DNA of 64,000 bases from Sambucus nigra (taxonomy: Eukaryota; Streptophyta; Magnoliopsida; Dipsacales; Adoxaceae): positions 3,152,674 through 3,216,673 of the forward strand of contig CASBWL010000040.1 of assembly GCA_949130495.1 (NCBI GenBank), given 5' to 3'. The notes under the pieces are model-generated. The model was not told the origin of the DNA, made no database searches, and saw only the letters and a list, made by a program, of their open reading frames with translations. Below, piece by piece: positions 1 to 12,000 of this stretch. The translations under genes and the position numbers were made by a program. How positions within the stretch are numbered: position 1 is the first letter of the stretch; each line of letters starts with the position of its first letter.

Positions 1-382
1 GAATACTTCAGTAGGAGGAGTAGGCTATAACTTTTGCCTCACGAAAGGAATTACCCTACCCATGACCTACAGCTAGCAGCGATCGTATTTGCATTGCGGA
101 TTTGGAGACATTACTTATTGGGGGAGAAGTTTCGCTTGTTCACAGACCACAAGTCAGCACAGATGGTTGGAGTTTGTGAAAGACTACCAGCTCGATATAC
201 AGTACGATCCGGGGAAGGCTAACGTGGTTGTTGATGCGTTAAGTCGTAGACCTGTAGGTGACGTAGCAGAAGTGTGGAGAGCAAAGTGGAAAGAGTTGGG
301 TCACCAGGATATGATAGCCCATTCTATTATATCCGTTATATCAGTCACACATGAGATTGTTACAAGCGTGATACAAGCATAA
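1..382 (+). pseudogene. Tekay pol: end of RNase H and connection domain
   Basis: Ty3-type RNase H would degrade the RNA strand during reverse transcription. The N-terminal reading frame holds [14 protein letters not shown] and WRHYLLGE, followed by FTDHKS, all hallmarks of the gypsy RNase H. The frame then shifts near 150-170 and resumes with [20 protein letters not shown] and DALSRRP. The segment normally found between FTDHKS and RRWLE (the QKELN region) is missing, so a small deletion comes with the frameshift. The upstream reverse transcriptase lies outside the window. The lineage call is firm; the protein cannot be functional. Confidence 0.85.
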
Positions 383-399
383 GCTGTGGATCCGTTTTT

Positions 400-1400
400 C
401 CAGTAATAAATTATACAACTCTTAGCTGAGGGTGCTGAGTCCTATTCAGTGAGTTCTGATGGGGGTTTGAGATTTAATGGTATATTGGTGGTCCCAAATG
501 GATAAGACTTACATCATGAAGTGATGACATAGTCGCACGAATCCAGACTTGTAGTACATCTCGGAGGGGATAAGATGTACCAGGATATGAGTCGACAGTA
601 CTGGTGGAGTGGGATGAAGAAGGACATTGTTGAGTTCATGTCCAAATGTTCTACCTACCAGATGGTAAAGGTGGACCACCAGAGACCTCTAGGTTTACCT
701 CAGCCGTTGGATATACCTACGTGGAAGTAGGAGAGTATTTCAATGGACTTCATTACTGGGTTGCCTACATCACAGCGGGGTCACGATTCCATATGGCTTA
801 TAGTGGATCGGTTGACCAAGGTAGCTCATTTTTTTCCAGTACGGACAGACTATACCATGGGCCAGTATGCACAGTTATTCATTATTGAGATCATTAGGCT
901 ACATGGGGTGCCCCTGGATATCGTGTCTGATAGAGAAAAATTTTTTGTGTCGCACTTCTAGGAGAGCTTTCAGGAGGCCATGGGTACATAGTTGAGATTG
1001 AGTTCATCTTACTTCCAACAGATAGATGGACAAATAGAGAGGACCAATCAGATGCTGGAGGATATGCTATGCATGTGTGTCCTTGATTTTGGATGAAGTT
1101 GGGAGCCGTATCTTCCACTAGTGGAGTTTTCTTATAATAACTCCTATCAGTTCACGATCGGCATGGCCCCATTTGAGTCATTGTATGGTAGGCCTTGTCG
1201 TTTTTTCGCTTATTGGCTAGAGGTCGGGGACAACAAATTGCTCAGACCAGAGGTGATTCTGGAGACGTCATCTAGGATTGAGCTTATCAGGAGTAGCATA
1301 AGGTAGCCCAAGATCGACCGAAAAGTTATGCTGATGAAAAATGGTCTTTTTGAGAGTTTAGGGTGGGGGGCCAAGTATTACTGTGTGTGTCTCCTATGAG
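400..1400 (+). pseudogene. Tekay pol: integrase zinc-binding and catalytic core
   Basis: A retroviral-type integrase fragment. The HHCC zinc-binding module is seen around 520-660 (MYQDMSRQYWWSGMKKDI, then MSKCSTYQ, where the last Cys pair is degenerate). The core follows with MDFITGLPTS (first catalytic Asp, about 745), IVSDREKFF (second Asp, about 920-930) and DGQIERTNQ (catalytic Glu, about 1030). All three acidic residues of the D,D,E triad survive. In-frame stops interrupt the core at about 959-961, again near 990 and near 1096, and upstream just before the core. The later part (MEFSYNNSYQ, GMAPFESLYGRPCR) is a well-conserved gypsy integrase stretch. Confidence 0.85.
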
Positions 1401-1431
1401 AGGATGAATAAGGTTTGGGAAGAAGGGAAAG

Positions 1432-1833
1432 TTGGCTTCGAGATACGTGGGACCATTTCCCATTATCGAGAGGATTGGGTCGATGGCATACAAATTGGTG
1501 TTTCCAGAGCACTTGCACCACATTCACGATGTATTCCACATCTCGTCATTGAGACGATATCTTCGGGATGATATGGCCCACACTCACATTGCGATAGAGG
1601 ATATTGACTTACAGAAGGATAATTCTTACAAGGAGAGACCAGTGGCTATCCTAGACCATAGCGAGAGAAAATTGAGGTCTAAGGTAGTCCCACTTGTACG
1701 GGTTCAGTGGGAGCATCATAATGTGGAGGAGTCCACTTGGGAGCACGAGGTAGATATGCGCGAAAGATATACAGACCTATTTTTACCAGGTATTCCTTAT
1801 TTTCTGAATTTCAGGATGAAATTCCGTTATTAG
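1432..1833 (+). pseudogene. Tekay pol: integrase C-terminal domain and chromodomain-like tail
   Basis: An open frame of about 133 codons. It starts within the integrase C-terminal domain (SRYVGPFPIIERIGSMAYKL, HHIHDVFHISSLRRYL). It ends in a chromodomain-like tail (PVAILDHSERKLRSK, VPLVRVQWEHHNVEESTWE, then ERYTDLF). In chromoviruses this tail is thought to bind modified histones and steer insertion into heterochromatin. The stop codon abuts the polypurine tract, as expected for an element without an env-like gene. The first Met is internal to the domain and is not a natural start. The segment is well preserved compared with the upstream core. Confidence 0.85.
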
Positions 1834-1840
1834 GGGGGAA
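1832..1840 (+). other. Polypurine tract of the Tekay element
   Basis: AGGGGGGAA lies three bases before the LTR start and overlaps the pol stop codon. The PPT primes plus-strand DNA synthesis. Confidence 0.85.
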
Positions 1841-1843
1841 GTA

Positions 1844-4800
1844 TGTAATACCCCGTATTTTTATGGCTTTTAAATTTGGGGATTTATTGAATTTAAATTG
1901 ATATATTAATTTAATATTAATTCGAAAATTATTGTAAATATTTACTAGCGTGACGAGAGTTAGTAATTATTGGGAATTTATTGAATATTACTTAATGAGA
2001 AAAGTAATATGTATAAGTAAATTTATTAAAAATTGTCACGAGTGAATAATATGACTATTATGGAAAATTAAGTCGAGACGCGCTTGTGTCTTGTCGGGAC
2101 TAAATTATTACATAAAAAGTGAATAAATTATAAGTCACCCATATGGTCATTTTGAGTGCGCTAACGTGTCCAGAAGGGTCGAGATAGTCAGAAAAGTGTA
2201 CCCTAGGGTATATTTTGAGTCTCGGGGCGTTTTTAGGCCTAATTGGCATCCCAGGAGGGTACTATAGTCATTTTGTATTTTTGGGTAATTAAAACCACGA
2301 ATTTTCCTAAGTTATATCAGCTATTAGAGATGAGCTTTTAGGGTTAACAACCACAGAAACATATAACGACCATTAGATAAGAAAGGTAGAAAGTTTTCCA
2401 AGAAATCTAAGCCCAAGAACTCAGTCAATTGCACCGCCACCACCACCAAAACATAGATCGTAAGACGAGGAGCATAGCCATACCCTTTTCATCAACAAAT
2501 CAAACATTCGAATCCCATGCAAGTATCTAGCTTGCTTCATTTCTAGTTAATGTTAAACCCTTGTTAGAATAGGATTGAAAAATATATGTTTTATGGAAGA
2601 GTTTAATGATTTAGATAATGTAGATCGCATGTTTTAAAGGAATTAGATATATACTGGAAATCTCAACATATGTAGCGGATTACCCACGAAATTGTATTTG
2701 TTTAGAAGTGAGAAATCTCAAAAAATAATTAGAAGATTGGAAGTTTAATGTAAAATTAGGGTTCTTGATAATTATGATGAATTACCCCTCTAATTCAATT
2801 CCTTTGATGAATTTGTACATGTTTCACGTAGGAAATCATGTATATACGTATATGTAACCAGTAGTAAATTTTTTTGAAAGTTTAGGGATCATTAATGGAG
2901 TTTTGGTTGAGGTTGGAGAAGAAAACTCGTAGTTAATAATGGCAAAATTCGGAGTACCTGCTTGATCGATCGATCAACCCAAGAGTGTCGATTGATCGAC
3001 TGATTGATCGATCGACCCCTTTCCTCGATCGATCGACCCCTCCTGGAAAACTGTATATTTTTCACTTTTTTTGTTTAATCCGGATAAAATACGTAGGAAT
3101 CCTTGAATATCACTTAAGTAGTTTAGTGGGTCATGAAGAAAACCAGTAAGGTCAAAGTAGACTACGTTGAGTGGAATTTTATATGGGATGAAATTCTGGG
3201 TTAACGGGGGGTTTCATCACACATTAGGAATTGTGCGTACGTTCACTAAAGCATTTAGAGACCCGTGAAAGACTTAGACCAGAAGGTTAGAGAGGGTGTA
3301 CCTACTGAAATTATATTTAGTAAGAGAGAATACTTTGGAGATGACAAGTAAGTATGAAATGATTATAATTGAGAAGAAAAAGAGATGAATCCTTTAAGCA
3401 CAATCATTGGGTAAAATTATACTAAGTACGGTTAATAGAAATTATGGGTCATGGGAGAACCTAATTGGAAAATGAACATCTATATATATGGATGTATGAC
3501 TGTGTACTTATATTAAATACTATATTTGTGAATAATCATACCCGCGCTACTTGCTATCACGGAGGTTGTCGCGCCGGGACAGTCTTATCTCGATGGGACC
3601 TTTATGGGGGATATTGACTTGTACCCTAGAACATAGGATTCCTTTGTACAGGTTATCTGAGAATGATAGTAAGACGTTCCTAAGAGACGTAAGGGGTATG
3701 TGTTGACCTCTTAGTGACTTGGAACTATGCTTTGCCTCCATTTTGTGTGTATTGTGTTAATACAGTTCGAGAGTGATTTTGAACTAGTATTTCCCTTAGT
3801 ACGAGAGATACGGTGACTTGATAGCAGAGTATGCCGGCACCGTAGATTTTATGTGGGGTGATGATAATATATATATATATATATATGTATATATATTATA
3901 TGAGTGACTAATATACATAAGTATATATGGAAACTTTCTACTGTGCGTATAAGTAGTTATGTATTGTATAAATGCTCCAAACTTTATAATAAGTGTTCAA
4001 GAACTTTGTAAAGGTAATGAGATACCCTAGTGACGTAAGTAATCAAGAAGAGATTAATTCTCTAAACTAAATATCATAGCTTTGTTAACTCTTGAAATAA
4101 AACTTTATAAAAGATAAGTTAGATAGACTTACGAGTTTTAGTAGTACGGTAGGCGTGCACAATAGATGAGAGGTGAGAATTCTCAAGAGAGTGTCGCATA
4201 CTATCATGGTTGTTCATTATTCGGTAAGTATTTTAAGTACTTGCTAAACTATTTTAAAACTGTTTTACACTCGAGCTCTGACCCGTCTTCTATCTTTTCT
4301 CTCTCTTGTATGTATATATGTATATATAACAGATGCCCAGCCACAAGGGGAGTCATGCATAGGTTCTTTGGTTTGGACGTGCTGCAGCTTATGTGGGAGT
4401 TGCAAGCCCTTGATTTAGACGACCTCTTCATTGATTCAGTTCTTATTTTAGTTCTTCATAGTTAGGGCAAGTGTCTCCCAATTTCCTATTCCATTTGGAT
4501 TAGTCAGAGATTTGTATTTAGTTATATTTCCAGTATTCAGTACTCGTTGGGTGTTAACTCTTGTCAGGATGATTTCATTTATGGTTCTTTAACTTGGTTT
4601 GGTTAATCTAGATGGTTTAAATTCTTTTATGTTGATTGATATTCGTAGCATTTATATGATTTTTAAAACTGTTGATTATTTAAAAATGTTTTCATTTGGA
4701 ATTTAATAAGATGGAAATAAAACTTTAAAATTGTGTTGACACAACGCTTAATTATTTAGGGTGTTTAAATTGGAAATATTTATTTTGCGACAGTGATGCT

Positions 4801-4880
4801 AAGAATGACCCACCCGTTCACCTTGATTTTAATTTAATAAAGGACTAATCACCCGGTATTGAATTAGGCGGGGTGTCACA
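1844..4880 (+). repeat. 3' LTR of the Tekay element (3037 bp)
   Basis: The LTR opens TGTAATACCCCG at 1844 and closes CGGGGTGTCACA at 4880, giving imperfect terminal inverted repeats. It is very long, as in other Tekay elements. Inside are a cluster of ATCGATCGAT-type palindromes (2961-3040), a TA-rich microsatellite (about 3868-3900) and a conserved tail (CGACAGTGATGCTAAG, then CACCCGGTATT). That tail and the opening are clearly related to the LTRs at 22513 and 35409, so the families are close relatives. ORFs inside this LTR (for example 4166-4465) look spurious. Confidence 0.88.
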
Positions 4881-5384
4881 GCACACTCTCAGCTGACAGT
4901 AAGTCGCATGTCGTAGAGTCCAAGTCAGTGCCCAAGAAAATGGAAGTAAACTCGACTGCTTCAGAGTCGAAGTCGGGGAAGGTGGATATGGACACTGATT
5001 ATGGGATTCTTAAGGTTGGATTTCAAAGGCATCTTGTCCCCCCATGAAGACCCTCTGGTCATCAGCACCAGGGTTCATGGATATGATATATCTAGAATTT
5101 TGGTGGACGTCGACAGCTTAGCAGACGTCACATTCTGGGAGTGTTTCAAAGTGTTAAAGATTTGCAAGAAGATACTGCTTCCTTACCACAAACCCTTGAT
5201 AGGGATCAGTGGAGAAAAAGTGCATCATTTTGGAGCATTTGAAATATGTTTTCAGCCTACAACATCATCCTCGGTCGTGTATCCCTCAAAGAATTTAAAT
5301 GGTAAAATTCCCGACTCCTTATGGAGTAGGGGAAGTTCAAGGTACAACATTGATACTCTTGACCTAAGGAATGAGCAGAAATAA
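4881..5384 (+). pseudogene. Tat A: gag tail and aspartic protease
   Basis: The protease that would cut the Gag-Pol polyprotein. The frame from 5001 carries HEDPLVISTRVHGYDISRI, then LVDVDSLADVTF, matching the Tat protease pattern in which LVDNGSSADILF holds the catalytic Asp. The DNGSS active-site loop is here VDSLA: the first D is kept but the following NGS is replaced, so activity is unlikely. The 120 bases before it resemble the charged, Lys/Ser-rich linker between gag and protease. The first Met at 5001 is internal, not a natural start. Confidence 0.72.
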
Positions 5385-5559
5385 TCATCCAAATTGTCTC
5401 ATCATTAAAATAATAGGTGATAGAAAAGATTATAGAATTATTGAGGAAGAGGTAGAGTGTGTTTGTATGGAGCCATAAAGACATGTGAGGAATATACCCA
5501 AAGGTCATCTTCCATAAACTGAACATTGATGAGAAGGCAAAGATGGTGAAATAAATAAG

Positions 5560-6441
5560 AAGGACCTATGAAAGAAAGAAGTATGGGGTCATCCAAGTGG
5601 AAGTCAAGAAACTCCAGTTAGTTAAATTCATTAGGGAGGTACACTATCGAGGGTGATTCTTCAACGTTGTAATAGTCCCAAAGGCAAATGGAAAGTGGAG
5701 AATGTGCATCGACTTCACTGATATAAACAAATATTATCATAAAGGTAGCTTTCCTCTATCTCGTATAGATCAGATGGTTGATGCCACAATAGGGCATGAG
5801 TTAATTAATTTTATGGATGCATACTCAGGGTACAACCGTATATTCATGGACGAAGGTAACTCAAAAAAGACTTACTTTATCACTGATAAAGGAATATACT
5901 GCTACAAGGTCATGCCTTTTGGCCTATATAATGCAGGGAAAACCTACCAAAGGTTGGTTAATGAGATGTTTAAAGATCAGATCGATAAGATTATAGAGGT
6001 CTACATAGATGACATGATGATGAAGAGCCTCAAGGCCGAGGATAATGTGGCCGACCTTGAGAGGACATTTGACATAATGGATCTGTACCAAATGAAGCTT
6101 AATTTGGCCAAGTGTGTATTCGAGTGAGTGTAGAAAAATTCCTCAACTTCATTCTTAACTAGAGTCGTATTGAGGCAAATTCAGAGAAAATCAAAGAACT
6201 GATTAAAATAAAGACTCCAAAGACCATTAAAGATGTACAAAGGATGATGGGAAGAGTCGTTGCACTCAAAAGATTCATCTCAAGGGCTACAGATAAGTGT
6301 CTTACCATCTTTAAAATTATGATAAAAGCATTTGAGGTGGATGAAGAGTGTGAGAGATTCTTTCAAGAGCTTAAAGGTTATTTGGGTTCTCCAATGCTCT
6401 TATCCCGACCCATCCAAGGAGGAAGTTTTTCTTGTACTTAG
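5560..6441 (+). pseudogene. Tat A: reverse transcriptase
   Basis: RNA-dependent DNA polymerase of a gypsy element. The fingers are read upstream of 5702 (VEVKKLQLVKFIREV, a TGA stop near 5656, then VPKANGKWRMCIDFTDINK). The palm follows with FPLSRIDQMVDATIGHEL and FMDAYSGYNRI. The catalytic YIDD motif is intact at 6002-6013, followed by MMMKS. The phrase VMPFGLYNAGKTYQRLVN is diagnostic of Tat-like RT. The thumb continues to 6441 after a stop at about 6125 (MMGRVVALKRFISRATDK). The central 140 codons are well kept although the flanks are broken. Confidence 0.85.
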
Positions 6442-6791
6442 CGATATTAGAGTCCATAATTAGCGTAACTATCATTCGAGATGATGAAGGGGTGAAAAAG
6501 CCGGTATACTTCAATAGTAAGGCTTTTTAGGGGGTCGAGTGGAAATATCAAAAGATGGAGAACCTGGCGTATGCTTTTATACATGCCTTAAGAAAGATGA
6601 AGACTTACTTTCAAGCCCACACTATGGTGGTACTCACCGACACTACTTTGAGGCATATCATCCATAAACCGAAGAAATCAGGTAGGTTAATGGTTTGGTC
6701 AATTGAACTAGGGGAGTCAGACATCATATACCAATCGAGGATTGTAATTAAAGGGCAGGCTTTAGTTGACTTTATGGTTGAGTTCACTTAG
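6442..6791 (+). pseudogene. Tat A: first (retroviral-type) RNase H
   Basis: RNase H domain following the RT thumb. Recognisable pieces are RPIQGGSFSC (where the domain begins, frame broken near 6440), MENLAYAFIHALRKMKTYF, VLTDTTLRHIIHKP, and the Tat signature ending QSRIVIKGQALVDFMVEFT. The Asp in VLTDT corresponds to a catalytic acidic residue. Stops near 6440 and 6528 break the domain. The next domain starts after a stop at 6789, where an element with intact pol would read straight through. Confidence 0.8.
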
Positions 6792-7622
6792 GACGAGGCC
6801 GATACTAATTAATATGAGATTATAGTTTTATCAGAGAAATAAACTATGGCTCTTGCCACAACCGATAGTATAAGAGCCGATCTTACTAAAAAGGATATTT
6901 TCTTCAAAAATGGTACAACATATGAAAGGCCTTTCTCAGCCGATAGCCTAGTCTGGAGTTTATTTGTATATGGCTCATTATGTGAAAGTGACAATGGGGC
7001 AGGGCTCATATTGTCAGCTACAAATGGAACAGACATTGAATATACATTAAGGTTCAGCTTTAAGGCCTCCAATAACGAATATGAGTACGAAGCTTTGCTG
7101 TAAGGATTATCCCTAGCCAACGTATTGAATGTCGATCACATGATAGTTCACAACAACTCCCAGTTGGCGGTGAACCAGATTGTGGGGATTTATGAAGCTG
7201 AGGATAAGAAGATGGGCAAATACATGACTAAGATGAAAAAGGTCATGGCCTACTACAAAGAGGTGAAAATGAAGAGAGTCCCTAGGCTTGAAATAAGTCG
7301 AGCTAATGCATGGGCGAGATTAGCATCGATCACTAGAATAAAAATCAAGAGAACCGTCCTAGTTGAGATCCTGCATAGACCGAGCATTAATGAAGACGAT
7401 GATAGACTTGAGTTTTGTTTGAATTTAAATCTTGGAGTTTTATGGATGGACCCTCTCATCAGATTTATCAGAGACGGGGAGCTCCCAAAATCAAAAGCCA
7501 AAAGGAAGAAATTGAGGTATAGGGCGGCAAAGTTCATGACTATTAGAGACGTCCTATACAAGAAGGGTTTTCTACTCCCCTTCTACGATGTGTTCACCCC
7601 TTTGAGGTGGACAATGTCTTAA
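6792..7622 (+). pseudogene. Tat A: second RNase H (aRH domain)
   Basis: A second RNase H of the type found only in Tat elements. Visible are WSLFVYGSLCESDNGAGLIL (normally with YVDGS), FSFKASNNEYEYEALL, VHNNSQLAVNQIVGIYEAED and ISRANAWARLASI. The Asp of the YVDGS motif is replaced (FVYGS), and Asp of SDSQL is replaced (NNSQL), so two catalytic acids are lost. A stop falls at about 7101. The stretch after 7320 leads into the integrase linker (DPLIRFIRDGELPKSKA, FMTIRDVLYKKGF). Confidence 0.85.
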
Positions 7623-8660
7623 AATACATGCATCAGGGATAATGCTCCAGTCATATTAGGGGACAATCTTTGGCAAAGAGGATAGTGATGCAAGGCTATT
7701 GATGGCCGACCCTAGCCAAGGATGCGGCCGACCATGTAAAAAAGTGCGATAAGTACCAAAGATAAGCCTGCATCTCCCATCAGCCCCATCATCCTCTGTC
7801 ATCCATTATATCCCCTTGGCCATTCGCAGTATGGGGGATTGATTTAGTGGGACCTATGCCTAGGGTTGCGTGTAACTATAGATACTTGATAATAGTAATC
7901 GAATACTTCTCAAAATGGGTAGAGGCTGAGACCATGGTTTCCATCACATAGGTAAAGAGCTTTAAATTCATTTGGAGGAATATTATCTACATATATGGTC
8001 TACCTCACACTCTGATCTCAGATAATGGAAAACAATTCAAGAATAACTCCCCGAAGGCTTACTATGGAAGGGCTGGCATCAAGCAGTTCTACTCAGTGCC
8101 AGGCTGACCCTAAGCAATTGTGCAGACATAGGTAACTAATAAAATAATTATAGATGGGATCAAGAAAAAGTTAAAATAATCTAAGGGCTTATGGGCGGAA
8201 GAGATGCATGTCATCCTGTGGGCTTACCAGACAAGAAAAAGGATGACGATTGGGGAGACCCCTTTTATGTTGGCCTATGGTTCGAAAGCTGTGATACTAA
8301 TTGAATTCAGCTTGCCCAGCCATAAATTCCAGACCTACAATCTAGAGAAAAATAACTAAGAAAGAAGGCTAGACTTAGATCTGATAAAGGAGAGAAGGGA
8401 AGATGTCGATGTTAGATAAGAAGCATAACAGTAGAGTGAGACCAAGTTCTACAATAAGAGAGTCAAACCTAGGCCAATAGTTGTGGGGGTTCTGGTTTTG
8501 AAAAAGGTTTTGTAGAAGCCGAATAAACTACACCCAAATTGGCATGGCCTATATAGGGTCACTGAAAAGGTCTTCCCTGGGATATATTGTCTAGAGAACT
8601 TAGAGGGAGAACTATTTTTCAATCCGTGGAATGCCGACCATTTGAAAAAGTATTATCAGT
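7623..8660 (+). pseudogene. Tat A: integrase
   Basis: A full-length but badly broken integrase, read by switching frames. The zinc-binding part is blurred. The core has WPFAVWGIDLVGPMP (first Asp), EYFSKWVEAETMV, LISDNGKQFKNN (second Asp) and a segment where catalytic Glu is expected just before VTNK. There a TAG stop sits at 8129-8131, exactly where the Glu codon should be, consistent with GAG to TAG. Downstream are WAYQTRKRMTIGETPFMLAYG, FYNKRVKPR and the C-terminal end FNPWNADHLKKYYQ, followed by a stop at 8660, the usual Tat pol ending. Confidence 0.83.
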
Positions 8661-9531
8661 AGATTTTTTAATACAATTTATGCAAATTTCTCTTTGTATT
8701 TGACAGATTCAAAGTGATGAACGAAAAGAGTTCAAGTGTGTTCTCCTTTCTTTCATGTACAAATTATTTAAATGCACTGTTTGAATTGTCCTAAGCTAAA
8801 AAAACATCATTCATTTGGTGAATTAGCATTAGCTCACTCTCGGTGATACAAGGAACCATGCAAGAGTCATCTTGTTCATGGATTCTTAATAACACCGAGA
8901 GGGGAGAATGGTGTGATAACATCATTAAGGTGGTGAAAAACATAAACTCTGTTAAAAATCATTCAGTTGGATATCTCTCTTGGCTTAAACGGGAGTAAAT
9001 TTGAGAAATAACACCATTAATTTGGTGGTCTAACATTAATAATCATTTCATTATGGTTACTTTAAACATCACTGGCTTCGTGGAAATAATTTTAAATATC
9101 CCTCGGCTGAGGGTAGAGTGTATGAAGAGACAAAACTTGTCCATTCACTCCCAAAAATGACGAGTGGGGACTTGGAGAATTAGCATCATTAATTTTCATG
9201 GTCTCCGAGTAAAAATCATTAAGTTAGCTTTCTCTCTCGGCTAAGGACGAGATGTACATCATTTAATGGTTATAGAAAAATCATTTACTGGTTATTCTTG
9301 TCAATCGATATGAGAGTAAACTTGGAAATATTATTATTACAAGTTCATTATCAATCGTACAAATTCAAAGCAATAAGGTATAAAAAGTACATATACGAGA
9401 CAACACTTGGCGAAAATACAGGTTTAATTAAAGATATATGATGATAATTGAAGTAAAAAATACAACTGATGAGGAAATGTTCAAATAAAACAAAATATAA
9501 GAAATGAGGGTATGGGTCACATGCGACCACC
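8661..9531 (+). other. Tat A spacer between pol and the antisense ORF
   Basis: No protein is recognised. The stretch contains loosely repeated phrases built around AACACCGAGAG, CATTAATTTGGTGG and CTCTCGGCTAAGG, which look like a decayed tandem repeat. Such spacers are usual in Tat elements. A purine run at about 8897-8908 followed by TGTGATAAC imitates a PPT and LTR start but has no partner. Confidence 0.5.
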
Positions 9532-11915
9532 CTATGCAGTTGGTTCATTAATATCAGTCATCTCTTCGACATCCGTCCCGGCCAACTCATCACTAGCAAT
9601 AACGATATTAACTGGAATCTCGACTCTAGTTGACTCTTCAACTTTAGCCATAACCACTAGGAAGAAAGAATCCTCTATGTCAAGGGTCTCAATATCTAGC
9701 CGAATAGATGATACGACTTCAGGATGTTTGAGAAGTAGCCATTGACAATCCATCTTAATACCTCTTTCGAAGTATTGACAACTAAAGTCACAAAACTCAT
9801 TTGATTTCTTGTAAGCTTCAATAGACTCATTTTTGGCCTTATGAATGGCTGCGGCAGTTTGTCGTATATTTAGTCGACAGGGCCAAGATGGCGTTGTCCT
9901 TCTCAGTCATCAAAGCCTTCAAAGCATTATCACACTCAAACTTCAAATCAACTAAGGCCCTTTATATGGTCGGCATTCTAAGTTTTCAACTTCCTCTTTA
10001 GCTCGTCCTTGGCCTTGAGATCTCTCTCGGCCTACTAAATTTTGGGGCACTTCTCAGTCATCCATTTGATGGCTGAAGTGAAGGCACATATGGACTGCAA
10101 AAGCATAAGAAAACAAATATTAGTATGAGATGAGATAAAAAGTTAAAAGATGAAAAAATTGAAGCATAAAATCATCTTAAAGATGAAAATACCTATGCTA
10201 GCTGGTGGAGTCCAAAGTTATAGATCTTTAGGGGGTCCATCTACCCTAAGAATCGGTAGTCAGTCACGGAGGGAAAATCAAGTGAGGTTGACTTGGACCT
10301 CGATAGTAAAGGGAGGAGAGAGTTGGGACTCTCCTTCAATTGGGCAGGATTGCCACCCAAATGGCTTAAAAAGAGTCTGGAGTCAAGAAAGAAGGAACAA
10401 ACTCCGAGGGATTAATCCTCGACCTTTTATCATGTTGATGGGTAGCATCACCCCGTAAATAGGTTCTTTTCTTTTTTATCCTTCATCAGCTCGAACGGGC
10501 CCATTAAACGTCGTCTTTTGGGTGGATATTTACTGCCCTTATTCTAAAAATCAACTTATATACATGGAGCCATCATATTCAAAGAGTGATAAGATGTGTT
10601 CGGAGGATGGTCAGCAAAGAAGAAAAGACAATGATTAGTAAAAATAATTAAAGATGAGAAAAAAGTTGAAAATATATGAAAATATTACAAACTCACATGC
10701 TCGGCCAAGGGGGAAACCCCCAAACCAGATTTTTCAAGATTGTCAAGGTATTCACATCTTTGAACTCTAGCATATTCACCTTTTTCCCTCGGCTTCTTAG
10801 CATATTAATCGTGTCTTTATTGGCTATGATGAGGTCGAGGTCTAGCTTTGCTGGTTCATTAATATCCCCAACGATGAGGAACTCTCAGCTCATCTTCAGC
10901 ACACTAGTTGTCGGTCAAGAACTCCCAATCCCCAGATACAAAGAAGTACCTTGGCTTTCAGATGTTATTGGAGGTTTGGTTGACATGGAGAATTTTCTTA
11001 TAGGGTCTCCTATCCCCTAAGTGATAGTAAGGAGGCTAAGCCTTGGTGCTAGACACATTGTAGGAGGCTTTGAAAACATCAAGTGAGAGGTTATCCATGT
11101 AAGTCGACTTTCAGAGTGAAAGGAAGTCGAGGATGATCCTCTAATAATTTGGTGCCAATTGGGTATAGGTAAGCCCCAAGCCAGTAAGAATAGCTCATAT
11201 GGAAGGGTGGATGGAGAGACGAAATCTGACCCTAAGCATTTGGTCATAAATGAAAATTTTGCCCTCTCGCTCGTTATATGCTCTCTCGTCCTTATACGAA
11301 ACTCTCATCACCACATTGGCTTTTATCCCATAGGAATGCCTCTAAAATAGAAGGTTGGCTTCTTTGACAATGGAAGGAAAATTCTGGGAGTAAGAGAAAT
11401 TAATTGGTCCCCAATCCAAAAAATCATCGTCCTTTGCAGGGACCTCAATGACCGGGATCCCACTTGGTAACCTCTCATGGAACTCTCCCTCAGTCATGGC
11501 CGACATTGTGAATAGACATAAGAGCAGAGACTATAGTCACACTGGTATCTTCAAAAGACTGAGAAGAGGAACATTAATGACTATGTGAACTCTCGACTGC
11601 ATCTGACTCAGCAACACAAGACTAAAGATATCAAAGAAAATCGTCAAAAGAATCAGCTGGCGAGGTAGCCCAAGCGGATGAGGGATTATATCCCTCAGAC
11701 AAGGACAAGTTGTAATACATCTCATCCTCAGAGACTTCAACTATAGGTGGAGGGATTAAAGCTAAAGGGATTGGAATAATTAGACCTATATGGTCTGCCC
11801 TAACTTTTCTTTTGGCCTCGGACTCGGCCTTGGTTTCAATCCTACGTGTCTCCCCAAGGAACCTCTGTCTAAGGGTTGGGTATTGGTCAGCTAATTTGTA
11901 TAATGTTTTTAACAT
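9532..11915 (-). pseudogene. Tat A: antisense extra ORF ('putative gypsy-type transposon' domain)
   Basis: On the minus strand this region gives a broken protein that runs opposite to pol. The middle (about 11250-10850) reads SLHPSI, AILTGLGLTYTQLAPNY, RIILDFLSL and later ILHVNQTSNNI, PRYFFVSGDWEFL. This resembles the N-terminal domain of the plant 'putative gypsy type transposon' family, which other Tat elements carry antisense between pol and the 3' LTR. The C-terminal half (10100-9750) is charged and coiled-coil-like, ending in the open frame 9753-9532 (MDCQWLLLKHPEVVSSI). Possible short introns (GT near 10193, AG near 10095) agree with a spliced transcript. Its role is unknown. Many stops make it a pseudogene. 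Confidence 0.62.
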
Positions 11916-12000
11916 TCAAATAATTATAATTTTGACCAAATTTGACAAAAATATCAAAAGGAGGAAATGGATCTTTTTTTCCGTAGAACATTTAAGAACA

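Larger units (their letters stand above)
1..4880 (+). mobile_element. Tekay-like Ty3/gypsy LTR retrotransposon, 3' part
   Basis: The order RNase H, integrase, chromodomain-like tail, polypurine tract and 3' LTR is that of a Ty3/gypsy chromovirus. The PPT context (a TTTCxGGATGAAATTC-like string before a G-rich run) and the LTR opening TGTAATACCCCG are typical of Tekay/Del. The 5' half lies outside the window. The copy is dead, with several stops and frameshifts in pol. Its LTR ends at CGGGGTGTCACA and Tat sequence follows directly, so it probably inserted into Tat element A. The 5 bp after it (GCACA) should be half of the target duplication, but the other half is outside the window. Confidence 0.88.

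Noticed and set aside
4166..4465. 99-codon ORF in the Tekay LTR
   Set aside because: It lies wholly in LTR sequence, and related LTRs do not keep the frame.
8897..8925. Purine run plus TGTGATAAC as PPT and LTR start of Tat A
   Set aside because: No matching LTR end or second copy is seen, and the antisense ORF lies beyond it inside the element.
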